NCBI GenBank assembly: GCA_028866895.1
Contig: JAGWHF010000010.1
Span: forward strand, 1 to 64,000
Reading direction: 5' to 3'
DNA from: Nitrososphaerota archaeon
GTDB taxonomy: Archaea > Thermoproteota > Nitrososphaeria > Nitrososphaerales > Nitrosopumilaceae
Length of the DNA: 64,000 bases
The position numbers were made by a program, and so were the translations under genes. The notes beneath the pieces are model-generated. The model did no database searches. It saw only the letters and a program-made list of their open reading frames with translations, and had not been told where the DNA came from. Positions 27,088 to 35,076 of the stretch are shown here, one piece after another. Position 1 is the first letter of the stretch. The number at the start of each line of letters is the position of its first letter.

Positions 27088-28218
27088 CTATGCTTTCTTT
27101 TGGCCGTCGTGGAGCCGTTTGAGGTGGTAGAGCATTCTCTTGAATACCTCTATGCTTCGCAGGTATTCGTCTGTTGAGACATGCTCGTCAATTGTATGGG
27201 AGGCGTGGGGATCACCGGGTCCGTATGTCACCACCGGTATGTTCAGGGTATTTCCGATTATGTTCATGTCTCCTGTTCCAGTCTTTCTGATGAGCTGGGG
27301 TCTGGCCTTTTCTACGTCGAGTATCCCCAAGGTCAGGGCCCTGACTAGGGGGGAACTGTGCGGGGCCTCAAAGGGCTCCGTCTCATCCAGGATAGAGTAG
27401 AACGCATTCACGCCCTGTCTTTTTGCAACCTCCTGCACTGTGGTCGCAATCTTCTCGCCGACCATCTTGCAGTTCATGTCAACGGGAATTCTGATGTCCA
27501 TTACTGCGTCGCATTCTACCGCAGTTACGTTGTGACTAGTACCTCCCTTTATCTCGGTGAGTGCTGCTGTCAGCATCATGCTTTTGGGCTTGTTTTCCTG
27601 TCCTTTCTCAAGCTCATCCCTGATTGTCTTTGTAAACACAAATGACTCCTCGATGGCGTTTTTTGCAAGCCATGGAGCGCTGGCATGGGCACTATCACCT
27701 ACGTTTACCTTCAGGTTTATTGCAATCCTTCCCTTGTAGGCGATGGTGATGTTGCGTATGCTGCTTGGCTCCCCGAAGATGGCATAGTCGATATCCAACT
27801 TTTGCTTCACTAGGCTCTTGATACCTGTTGCGTTCCCCTCCTCATCCACCACTGCTGCAAAAACCACAGTTCCGTTGTTGTTCTGAAGCGAGGCGGCCGC
27901 AAGAAGCATGGCCATGAGGGGCGCCTTTGCATCCGAGGCGCCTCTGCCATATATGTGGCCGTTCTCGTTCCTCACCTTGATCTTTCCTGGAACAGTATCC
28001 ATGTGTCCGCATAGGAGTATCTTCGGGGATCCGGAACCTTTCGTTGCAATGAGGTTGCCCACCTCGTCTATTCGGATGTTCTCAAACCCCAGATCGTCGC
28101 ACTTGTCTGCAAGAAATTCCGCAAGCTGCCTTTCCGACAGGGAGGGGGTGTAAAGCCTTAGAGCCTTCTCTAGCATCTTTACAGAATACCTTGGTGTTAT
28201 TGTGATTGAGGAGTCCAA
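27088..28218 (-). CDS. lysK: [LysW]-lysine/[LysW]-ornithine hydrolase
   Basis: 376 residues, M20-family zinc peptidase: LCGHMDTVPG, YGRGASDAKAP, VDEEGNATG and the final PGDPHASHTIDEHVS carry the metal-binding His/Asp/Glu set. LysK releases lysine (or ornithine) from its amide bond to the LysW carrier in the last step of carrier-bound lysine or arginine synthesis. It starts with TTG at 28218, three bases behind lysX, and ends the homocitrate synthase-lysW-lysX-lysK run. One LysK probably serves both pathways since only one is present here. Confidence 0.9.
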   Translation of the reverse strand: MDSSITITPRYSVKMLEKALRLYTPSLSERQLAEFLADKCDDLGFENIRIDEVGNLIATKGSGSPKILLCGHMDTVPGKIKVRNENGHIYGRGASDAKAPLMAMLLAAASLQNNNGTVVFAAVVDEEGNATGIKSLVKQKLDIDYAIFGEPSSIRNITIAYKGRIAINLKVNVGDSAHASAPWLAKNAIEESFVFTKTIRDELEKGQENKPKSMMLTAALTEIKGGTSHNVTAVECDAVMDIRIPVDMNCKMVGEKIATTVQEVAKRQGVNAFYSILDETEPFEAPHSSPLVRALTLGILDVEKARPQLIRKTGTGDMNIIGNTLNIPVVTYGPGDPHASHTIDEHVSTDEYLRSIEVFKRMLYHLKRLHDGQKKA

Positions 28219-28221
28219 TTC

Positions 28222-29070
28222 TTATTTTCTCGATTGTAGGGCGTAGTCTATCATCAATGCCGGTATATCTACGCCAGTAACCCTCACGGTATTTTTGTAT
28301 TCCGTCGTGTTGTTAATCTCGTGGACAACGAGGCCGTTTTCCTCGCTTTCCATCAGGTCTATGCCCACTATCTGTCCTTGTACTGCATTTTTTGCCTTGA
28401 TGCAGATGTCTTCCATCTCCTTTGTTACCTTGAATGGCTCGGCCTTGCCGCCAAGTGCCATGTTTGTCTTCCACTGGCCCTCGCCGGAGTATCGATAAAT
28501 AGCGGCTACAACCGTGTCGCCTACCATGATTGCCCTGATGTCGCGGGGAGGACGGTTGACAAGCTCCTCCAGGTAGTAGACTTGGTATATCGGATACATC
28601 TTTTCACGCGTCTCCATTATTCCCTCGGCAGAGTCGCGGTCCTTTAGGAGTGATATCATCCTTCCCCAGCTTCCTACTGTTGGTTTTAGGACCATGGGGT
28701 ATCCTCGCTTTTCCAAATAATTCAGTGCGGCATCCTCTGAAAAAGCAACCGTACTGAAGGGAGTACGAATCCCGTGCTTGAGCAGGAGCATGTGGGTGAA
28801 AAGCTTGTTGCCTGCGTAAATGCTGGTGTTTAAGCTGTTTATCACGTCGACCCCCTTTCCCTCAAGCGCTGCTGTCGAATGCAGGCTGCGATAATAGCTG
28901 ACGCATCTCTGTATTGTGGTGCCAAACTCTTCGACGGTACTGTCTAGGTTGATTGCGAGGCCCCTGCAGTCGACCATCCTAATGTCTACTCCCTTTTTCT
29001 TGCCTGCCTCAAAGAGAGCCTTTTCTTCCCACCTGATGGTATCGTAAAGTATCGATATGCTTGAGCTCAC
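28222..29070 (-). CDS. lysX: alpha-aminoadipate-LysW ligase (LysX)
   Basis: 282 residues, RimK-like ATP-grasp ligase: YPMVLKPTVGSWGRMISLL (ATP lid), PPRDIRAIMVGD, and metal-binding VGIDLMESEENGLVVHEINN. LysX joins alpha-aminoadipate to the carrier LysW. The GTG start overlaps the lysW stop by three bases (the GTGA junction), so the two are translationally coupled. Placement behind homocitrate synthase favours the lysine branch; its paralogue at 34040 lies in the arginine run. Confidence 0.88.
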   Translation of the reverse strand: MSSSISILYDTIRWEEKALFEAGKKKGVDIRMVDCRGLAINLDSTVEEFGTTIQRCVSYYRSLHSTAALEGKGVDVINSLNTSIYAGNKLFTHMLLLKHGIRTPFSTVAFSEDAALNYLEKRGYPMVLKPTVGSWGRMISLLKDRDSAEGIMETREKMYPIYQVYYLEELVNRPPRDIRAIMVGDTVVAAIYRYSGEGQWKTNMALGGKAEPFKVTKEMEDICIKAKNAVQGQIVGIDLMESEENGLVVHEINNTTEYKNTVRVTGVDIPALMIDYALQSRK

Positions 29071-29231
29071 TGGCCCCAGTCCTCACCAACAGTTTGTGCT
29101 GGTTTTAACTCGAAGCCTGAAGGTCCCTTCACTAGCTCGAAACTTGCACCGCAATCCGGGCAGGTGATTATCTCACCCTCCATGGAATCTTTGGGAGGGT
29201 TGATGTTCGCATCACATTCTAAACATTTCAT
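29067..29231 (-). CDS. lysW: carrier protein LysW, variant ending in EDWGQ
   Basis: 54 residues, too short for most ORF lists. Two Cys pairs (CLEC, CPDC) form the zinc ribbon, and the acidic tail ends GEDWGQ. In characterised LysW the last residue is Glu in EDWGE, and its gamma-carboxyl is where the substrate amino group is attached. Here the final codon reads CAG (Gln), followed by TGA. The homocitrate synthase stop lies one base before the ATG, and lysX overlaps the stop. The other LysW of this window (34898) keeps Glu. Confidence 0.92.
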   Translation of the reverse strand: MKCLECDANINPPKDSMEGEIITCPDCGASFELVKGPSGFELKPAQTVGEDWGQ

Positions 29232-29232
29232 G

Positions 29233-30423
29233 TTATTTACCTGTCTTTACCTTCATTTGGGTGTCATTAATTATCTTTCTTTCAAGCCTGTCATCCAGGG
29301 GGATCTCGAGCAGGTCGCCCATCCTTAGGTTCTTCAGGCCGGCAGCCACCTTCTTTGCGTGTTCCTCATCCTGATCAAGCCCGAGAAGCGACATGAGGTA
29401 TGCTGCACCGTTCTTGCCTGCCAGTTCCCCAAAGACTATCTTCCGGCGGTTTCCAACCACCTTTGGTTCGATGGGTTCGTAAGCTGCGGGGTTTCTCAGG
29501 ATGGCGGCAAGGTGGGTTCCTGCCTTGTGCTTGTATGCTGTAGGGCCTACGATTGGCTTTGAGTCATAGGGGACGATCCCGGTGTATTGCTCAATGAGCC
29601 TGGAAAGATCCATCAGCATGTCGAGCCTGAAATTATTTGGAGATTTGTAGAGGTAGGTGAGTGCAACGGCAGTCTCAGCCAGAGCAGGTATTCCTGTCCT
29701 CTCGCCTACGCCATCTATGGTGGTGTGGATCTGGTCGGCTCCTGCATCGCATCCTGCCAGCGCGTTTGCCAGGGCAAGACCTATGTCATTGTGACAATGT
29801 ACGTCAAGCGGCGTCTTGACGTTGTCCTTGACGATTTTGACCAGGTTGTACATACCTATCGGCCTCATTATACCAACTGTATCTGGTATGCTTATCCTAT
29901 CCACGCCGGCATCGGATATCTCCTTGCAAATCTTGATGAGGAATTCCGGGTCAGCCCTGCTGCCGTCCTCAACGGTGAATCTCATCTTGAGGCCGTGGGA
30001 CTTGGCGTACTCTACGGTCTCTATGGCCCTCCGCATGGCCTCCTCTCTTGTTATTCTTAACTTGTCTTTCATATGTATGTCTGAAATGCCCAGATAGGTT
30101 GCCATCCATGAGGCATCGCACTCCAATGCTATGTCGACATCTTCTTTTAATGCCCGCACGTGGGCAACAATGTCGGCCTTTAGACCCTGCTTGAGGATGG
30201 TCTTGGTAGCTTCCTTGTGGTCGGGTGATACTACTGGCGAAATTTCGATCTGATCAACACCGAAATAGTCAAGCATCCATGCAATCTGGATCCTCTGCTT
30301 GTTTGAGAATGTAACTCCGGGATGCTGCTCGCCTTCCCGGAGGGTGCTGTCCAATATCTTGATCTTCTTTGGCTTTGTACCGTTCTCGTTATGCTTGTAA
30401 GCATAGTAATTCGGATCATCCAT
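29233..30423 (-). CDS. homocitrate synthase
   Basis: About 396 residues from ATG at 30423 (MDDPNYYAYK). DRE-TIM aldolase-type acyltransferase: STLREGEQHPGVTFS, substrate-binding ECDASWM, VHCHNDIGLALANALAG (metal His pair) and GVGERTGIPALAE. Carries out acetyl-CoA plus 2-oxoglutarate to homocitrate, the first step of alpha-aminoadipate lysine synthesis. Isopropylmalate synthases are longer and have a regulatory domain that is absent here. A GTTTATATT box at about 30450-30459 is 27-36 nt before this ATG and overlaps a palindrome, suggesting a regulated promoter of its own. Confidence 0.9.
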   Translation of the reverse strand: MDDPNYYAYKHNENGTKPKKIKILDSTLREGEQHPGVTFSNKQRIQIAWMLDYFGVDQIEISPVVSPDHKEATKTILKQGLKADIVAHVRALKEDVDIALECDASWMATYLGISDIHMKDKLRITREEAMRRAIETVEYAKSHGLKMRFTVEDGSRADPEFLIKICKEISDAGVDRISIPDTVGIMRPIGMYNLVKIVKDNVKTPLDVHCHNDIGLALANALAGCDAGADQIHTTIDGVGERTGIPALAETAVALTYLYKSPNNFRLDMLMDLSRLIEQYTGIVPYDSKPIVGPTAYKHKAGTHLAAILRNPAAYEPIEPKVVGNRRKIVFGELAGKNGAAYLMSLLGLDQDEEHAKKVAAGLKNLRMGDLLEIPLDDRLERKIINDTQMKVKTGK

Positions 30424-30445
30424 TGCTACTTTAGTAACAAAATTT

Positions 30446-30508
30446 ACGAATATAAACATATTTGTACAGAATTCGTCTGAATTTGTATTTTTTGTAACGA
30501 ATTTCGTT
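30446..30508 (-). promoter_or_regulatory. operator-like palindromes at the homocitrate synthase promoter
   Basis: Between the Lrp stop and the homocitrate synthase start are two inverted repeats: ACGAATAT-aaac-ATATTTGT (30446-30465, one mismatch, overlapping the TATA box) and AACGAA-T-TTCGTT (30496-30508, perfect). AT-rich palindromes of this kind are the usual targets of Lrp/AsnC regulators. The regulator gene is directly upstream (30539-30958), and a homologue (LysM) controls lysine genes in Sulfolobus. Function is inferred. Confidence 0.55.
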
Positions 30509-30538
30509 CCAAACAGTAGTGTGGAGCCGAACTTCGCC

Positions 30539-30958
30539 TTATGAGACAGTCCGTAGTATTATGACTGTATTCGTATCAAAAACGCCTGGCACCTTTCTTA
30601 ATGCGTCTATGCAGGCGTTTATCTCGGTAATGTTTGGTGCGCGAATGACCGTAGCTATGTCGTACTGTCCTGTGATCTCGTATACTGTGTGGACGCCATG
30701 CAGTTTGGAAAGCCTTGCCGAGACCTTGGAGGTGTCGGTGGAGGAGTCGACGGATATCAGAATTATGGCGCTTGTTGAATTGCTATCGCCGGTTTCAATG
30801 GTGAATTTCTTGATGACGCCGCTATCAAGGAGGTTTTTTACCCTTCTCCTCACCGCAGATTCGGAAAGCCCGAGCCTCTGGCCTATCTCAACAAAAGACT
30901 GCCTCGAGTCCTTCTTTAGCATCTCCATTATCGTCTCGTCTGTTTTGTCCCTAGACAT
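30539..30958 (-). CDS. Lrp/AsnC-family transcriptional regulator (LysM-like)
   Basis: 139 residues: N-terminal winged helix (DKTDETIMEMLKKDSRQSFV, GLSESAVRRRVKNLL) and C-terminal RAM ligand-binding domain (SARLSKLHGVHTVYEITGQY). By position, directly behind lysJ (8-bp overlap) and before the homocitrate synthase promoter palindromes, it is the likely amino-acid-sensing regulator of the lysine/arginine genes, comparable to LysM of Sulfolobus. Lysine or arginine as ligand is inferred from context only. Confidence 0.88.
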   Translation of the reverse strand: MSRDKTDETIMEMLKKDSRQSFVEIGQRLGLSESAVRRRVKNLLDSGVIKKFTIETGDSNSTSAIILISVDSSTDTSKVSARLSKLHGVHTVYEITGQYDIATVIRAPNITEINACIDALRKVPGVFDTNTVIILRTVS

Positions 30959-32126
30959 TTCGTCTCTGCTCCTCCTTTGTCATTATCATATCCAAAGTTT
31001 CTAAACTTTTGTTAATGTCGAACTCTGAGATTACCAGGGGCGGAAGCAACCGCAGGATGTTCTTTCCTGAATATAGCAAGAGAAGATTGTTGGCAATGCC
31101 GTCAAACAAAATATCCCTTACTTCAAACTTCATCTCTACGCCAATCATTAGTCCCTTGCCGCGAACCTCGCGGATTATTTTGTGCCTCTCCTTTAGCCGG
31201 ATCAATCCCTCGATGAACAGTCTTCCCATTTTTGAAGCGTTTTCCACCAAGCCGTCTTCGGTAAGGGCCTGGATGGTGGCAACTCCTGCTGCGCACGATA
31301 GCGGGTTTCCTCCAAATGTAGACGACTGTTCGCCTTTTCCTATGCACGCAAGAATATCGGGCTTGACCAGGGTGGCGCCCATTGGAACCCCTCCAGCGAT
31401 CCCTTTTGCAAGGCACATTATGTCTGGTGTAGTTTCCCAGTGCTGACCGGCCCATAGCTTACCTGTCCTCCCAAGGCCGGCTTGAATTTCGTCGAAAATC
31501 AGTACGACCCCGTTCTGGTCACACAACTTTCTTACCTGCTGCAGAAAGCCGTCGGGGGCCACGTGGATTCCGCTTTCTCCCTGTATGGGTTCGAGTATGA
31601 TTAGGGCCGTATCGGAGTCTATTGCAGATTTTAGTGCCTCGATGTCTCCAAACGGGGTAAATGCGACATCGGAAAGTAGGGGCTCAAAGGGCTTGCGGTA
31701 TTTTTGATTGAATGTTACTGATAGGGAACCGAAAGACTTTCCATGGTATGAACCGTTCATAGCTATCATTTTCTTCTTTCCTGTAAACTTGCGTGCAAAC
31801 TTCAGGGCGGCCTCCACGGCCTCGGTACCGCTGTTGTTCAGGTATATCTGGCTGAGGCCTTTGGGGGCGGCTTTCATGAATCTATCAAGGAATTCCTCTC
31901 TGGTCTTGTTGTAAAGGGAACTGTGTACTGTGATTATCTTTTCTGCCTGCTCTCTTATCGCCTTGACCACCCGGGGATTGCAGTGGCCTACGAGCGCGAC
32001 TCCGTAGCCTCCCATGCAGTCGATATACTCCTTGCCGTTGACATCCCATACGTGGGACCCAAGTCCGCGTTCTATGGTCACTGGAAACCTCTGGTAGATA
32101 TTTCCCATGAATTGATCTTCTGTCAT
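30951..32126 (-). CDS. lysJ: [LysW]-aminoadipate semialdehyde/glutamate semialdehyde aminotransferase
   Basis: 391 residues, class III PLP aminotransferase: NNSGTEAVEAALKFAR, GSYHGKSFGSLS, LIFDEIQAGLGRTG and the PLP Lys in CLAKGIAGGVPMG (about 255). Uses glutamate to aminate the carrier-bound semialdehyde. Single copy in the cluster, hence probably acts on both the lysine and the ornithine intermediates, as LysJ does in Sulfolobus. Overlaps lysZ upstream by four bases and the Lrp gene downstream by eight. Confidence 0.92.
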   Translation of the reverse strand: MTEDQFMGNIYQRFPVTIERGLGSHVWDVNGKEYIDCMGGYGVALVGHCNPRVVKAIREQAEKIITVHSSLYNKTREEFLDRFMKAAPKGLSQIYLNNSGTEAVEAALKFARKFTGKKKMIAMNGSYHGKSFGSLSVTFNQKYRKPFEPLLSDVAFTPFGDIEALKSAIDSDTALIILEPIQGESGIHVAPDGFLQQVRKLCDQNGVVLIFDEIQAGLGRTGKLWAGQHWETTPDIMCLAKGIAGGVPMGATLVKPDILACIGKGEQSSTFGGNPLSCAAGVATIQALTEDGLVENASKMGRLFIEGLIRLKERHKIIREVRGKGLMIGVEMKFEVRDILFDGIANNLLLLYSGKNILRLLPPLVISEFDINKSLETLDMIMTKEEQRRNV

Positions 32127-32923
32127 CTTGATATCACCGTACAGTTGTCGTTAGAAATTGCTTTGGATATTGGGTTTTCCCTTTGGCCGTTTGCAACAAG
32201 GGCCTGTTTTACCCCCATTTCTATGGCTTCGGTTGCCGCAAGTATCTTCTTTTCCATTCCGAAACCTATCTTGGGAATGATGGCTTTGGCCTCGTCAAGG
32301 GAGAGTTTTGTTACGAGCTTGTCGTCCATGAGTAGGCCATCAACGTTGGTGAGGAACAGGATCTTGTCCGATTGCATCTTGCCTGCTACGTAGGCAGCGG
32401 CTCTGTCTCCGTCAACGTTGAGGAAATCTGACTCTTCGCTTATGGCAATGGGTGAGATTACTGGGACGTAGCCGTTATTGAGGATAATCTCTATGAGGTT
32501 GGAATTGACATCATGAATTTTACCGGTATATCCGCCGTCTATTATCATCTTTCGGCCCTTCTCATTCATTACGATTAATTTTTTTTTCCTTTCGGCTTGG
32601 ATTATCCTGCCGTCTATTCCTGATAAACCCACCGCATTAATGCCGTTCTTTTGGAGCATGCCAACTATCATTTTGTTTATCTTTCCTGACATGACCATGG
32701 TAAAAATCTCAGCGGTCTCCTTGTCTGTGTACCTGCTTTTGATGCCCCCGGGTGATACTATGAATTTCTGTTCCTTGCCAAGCGCCTCGGATATCCGGGT
32801 GACTTCTTTTCCTCCCCCGTGGACCAAAATTACCTTTTCCTGTTCGGCGACTTTTTTTAGATCTGAGATTGTCGAGGGATGGAGGCCGTCTACCACACTT
32901 CCGCCTATCTTTATTGTTATCAT
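32123..32923 (-). CDS. lysZ: [LysW]-aminoadipate/[LysW]-glutamate kinase
   Basis: About 266 residues from ATG at 32923 (MITIKIGGSVVDG); the longer frame overlaps lysY. Amino-acid kinase family: KIGGSV, LVHGGGKEVTRI, VNAVGLSG-like NAVGLSGIDGRI, LNVDGDRAAAYVA and VDGLL. Phosphorylates the gamma or delta carboxyl of the carrier-bound amino acid. In this cluster only one kinase exists, so it is taken as bifunctional for lysine and arginine synthesis. Confidence 0.92.
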   Translation of the reverse strand: MITIKIGGSVVDGLHPSTISDLKKVAEQEKVILVHGGGKEVTRISEALGKEQKFIVSPGGIKSRYTDKETAEIFTMVMSGKINKMIVGMLQKNGINAVGLSGIDGRIIQAERKKKLIVMNEKGRKMIIDGGYTGKIHDVNSNLIEIILNNGYVPVISPIAISEESDFLNVDGDRAAAYVAGKMQSDKILFLTNVDGLLMDDKLVTKLSLDEAKAIIPKIGFGMEKKILAATEAIEMGVKQALVANGQRENPISKAISNDNCTVISR

Positions 32924-32927
32924 CTCT

Positions 32928-33980
32928 TTACACTGGAGTGAGGGGAGAATATGTGAGGCCATCCATCTCGTTAAAGCCGGCCATGACGTTCATGTTTTGT
33001 ATGGCAGAGCCTGCAGCACCCTTCATGAGGTTGTCTGAGGCTGAAAGTACTACCAGTCTGTTGTTATCTTCGTCAATGTCGAACCCGACATCGCAAAAGT
33101 TTGACCCTACGACGAACTTTGGATCCGGGAACTTGTAGAATCCTTTCTTGTCGCGGATAAGTCTGATGAATTTCTCATTCTGGTATTGTTCACGATACAT
33201 TTTCCATAGATCCATCTCGGTTACTTCCTTTGTAAGAAACGTATGGTTCGTGCAGAGGATACCTCTGACAATGTCCACCGCATGGGGACTCATTGAAACC
33301 TTTATCTTCTTGCCCGCAGCTTGGCTTAGTTCCTGCTCTATTTCTCCCGTATGCCTGTGTTTTGCAGGCTTGTAGGGCCTGATGACTCCTGACCTCATGG
33401 CATGATGGGTGCCGGCTTCTGAGCCTGCTCCAGCTCCCGAAGATCCTATCTTGGAATCAACGATGATGTGTTCGGTATCGATGATTCCCTTCTTTACAAG
33501 CGGATAGAGGGCAAGTATTGAAGTGACTGCCATGCATCCGGGACAGGACACAAGCTGTGATTTCTTTATCTCCTCTCTATGCAGTTCCGGTACTCCGAAG
33601 ACTGACTTTGGGAGGTAGTCTGGATGGGTGTGGTGCCAGCCGTACCATTTGTCGTAGTCTGACGCATTATGTAGCCGGTAGTCCGCACTCAAATCTATTA
33701 TCTTCATGCCCCTGTCATATAGCTCTTTTACTATCTCTACTGCGGTACCATGGGGTACGGAGGTAAATACCAAGTCGCACTTGTCAGACAACCTGTCATA
33801 GTTTAACTCCGAAAAGGTGAGATCAGTAAAACCCTTAAGGCTTGGCTGAACTCGTGAGATGTATTCCCCGACATACTGTCTAGAGGTGACGGCGGAAATT
33901 TCCACCTTGGGGTGACTAACAAGCAGACGGAGGATCTCTCCACCCACATAACCTGACGCGCCAATTACTCCTATCCTCAT
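32928..33980 (-). CDS. lysY: [LysW]-aminoadipyl/glutamyl phosphate reductase
   Basis: 350 residues: NADPH loop GVIGASGYVGGEILRLL, catalytic Cys in VSCPGCMAV (about 147-155), and His in SPHAVDIVRGI. Homologue of ArgC/LysY, reducing the acyl phosphate to a semialdehyde while the substrate remains on LysW. Ends four bases before lysZ. A 59-bp gap separates it from argX, the largest gap inside the arginine run. Confidence 0.92.
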   Translation of the reverse strand: MRIGVIGASGYVGGEILRLLVSHPKVEISAVTSRQYVGEYISRVQPSLKGFTDLTFSELNYDRLSDKCDLVFTSVPHGTAVEIVKELYDRGMKIIDLSADYRLHNASDYDKWYGWHHTHPDYLPKSVFGVPELHREEIKKSQLVSCPGCMAVTSILALYPLVKKGIIDTEHIIVDSKIGSSGAGAGSEAGTHHAMRSGVIRPYKPAKHRHTGEIEQELSQAAGKKIKVSMSPHAVDIVRGILCTNHTFLTKEVTEMDLWKMYREQYQNEKFIRLIRDKKGFYKFPDPKFVVGSNFCDVGFDIDEDNNRLVVLSASDNLMKGAAGSAIQNMNVMAGFNEMDGLTYSPLTPV

Positions 33981-34039
33981 AAGTGATCTCCTAGCATATG
34001 GTAGTATAATTTAAACTCTAAAAAATTCTATCTGCAATC

Positions 34040-34897
34040 TTACCTTGAGGAAGACCTTACTGCAAACTCTATCATTTCTTTTGGAATGTCTTTCTTTGCA
34101 ACCCTTGCAAGTCCTTTGAATTCCACGGTATTGTTTATCTCATGTACTACGAGGCCATTTTTTTCATCCTCCATCAAATCTATCCCCAGGATGCCTCCTC
34201 CCACAGCCTTTGATGCACTCATGCAGACATCCTCAAGTTCTTTGGTAATCTCGCAGAGGATGGGCTCACCTCCGAGCGCGATGTTTGTCTTGAACCCTCC
34301 AGATGAGACCCGGTACATGGCTGCCACGACCTGATCTCCAACGGCGATTGCCCGTATGTCCCTTGGCGGGCGCTTGATTGCCTCCTGGAGGTAGTAAATC
34401 CTATCCAGAGGGCCGTCGCTTAGCTCTCTTACCTCTATTATGGCATCAGCCGTATCCCTGTCTTTTAGCAGTATTACGCCCCTCCCCCAACTGCCAATTA
34501 CTGGCTTGATCACAAGGGGGTATCCTACCTTTTCAAGCACGCCCTCGGCAGACTCGGATGAGAACGAGAAATAGGTCTTGGGTGTGGGGACATTGTGTTT
34601 TTTTAGCAATAAGGATGTCAGCATCTTGTTGCCACAGTTGTTTGCAACGTCGAGCCTGTTGAAAACTGGGATATCGAGAAATTCCAGGCAGGCGGTAAAG
34701 TGGAGCCCCCGGAAGTAACTCACACACCTCTCTAATACGACGTCGCCAAAGTCAAAATCACCTTTCTTGCTTTCAGTGCTGATGTTGGTTGTCTTCGCAT
34801 CTATCATTTTGGTATCGTGCCCGAGTTCTATGGATTTCTCCTCGAGCATCTTCTCCTCTAGTCTCACTCTATCGAACAAGATGCGTACTTTGGGCAT
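34040..34897 (-). CDS. argX: glutamate-LysW ligase (ArgX)
   Basis: 285 residues, paralogue of the ligase at 28222 with the same ATP-grasp elements (YPLVIKPVIGSWGRGVILL, PPRDIRAIAVGDQ, LGIDLMEDEKNGLVVHEINN). It directly follows a LysW with the normal EDWGE end and lies in the argG run, so I assign it to arginine (glutamate as substrate). The alternative, that roles of the two ligases are swapped, is not excluded from sequence alone. Confidence 0.82.
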   Translation of the reverse strand: MPKVRILFDRVRLEEKMLEEKSIELGHDTKMIDAKTTNISTESKKGDFDFGDVVLERCVSYFRGLHFTACLEFLDIPVFNRLDVANNCGNKMLTSLLLKKHNVPTPKTYFSFSSESAEGVLEKVGYPLVIKPVIGSWGRGVILLKDRDTADAIIEVRELSDGPLDRIYYLQEAIKRPPRDIRAIAVGDQVVAAMYRVSSGGFKTNIALGGEPILCEITKELEDVCMSASKAVGGGILGIDLMEDEKNGLVVHEINNTVEFKGLARVAKKDIPKEMIEFAVRSSSR

Positions 34898-35065
34898 TTA
34901 CTCTCCCCAATCTTCGCCTACTTTCTCAGCATGTTTCAATTCGTATGTGGTGCCGTTCTTGGAGGCAATTTCGAAGTCTGCCCCGCAATCAGGACATGAT
35001 ACTATCTCTCCAACACTTGCGTCGTCTGGAATTTTTAATTTTGCATCACATTCTGGACAATTCAT
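34898..35065 (-). CDS. lysW: carrier protein LysW (EDWGE end)
   Basis: 55 residues from ATG at 35065 (the upstream TTG-type extension overlaps argG and is not needed). CPEC and CPDC zinc pairs, acidic strand, and the terminal GEDWGE whose Glu is the attachment point for the substrate. Sits between argG and argX, both adjacent without gap (stop of lysW is followed at once by the argX ATG). Differs from the LysW at 29067 in its last residue. Confidence 0.93.
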   Translation of the reverse strand: MNCPECDAKLKIPDDASVGEIVSCPDCGADFEIASKNGTTYELKHAEKVGEDWGE

Positions 35066-35076
35066 TCTTTGATCTC

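Noticed and set aside
29233-30423. isopropylmalate synthase as alternative name
   Set aside because: No C-terminal leucine-regulatory domain and the location in the LysW cluster favours homocitrate synthase.
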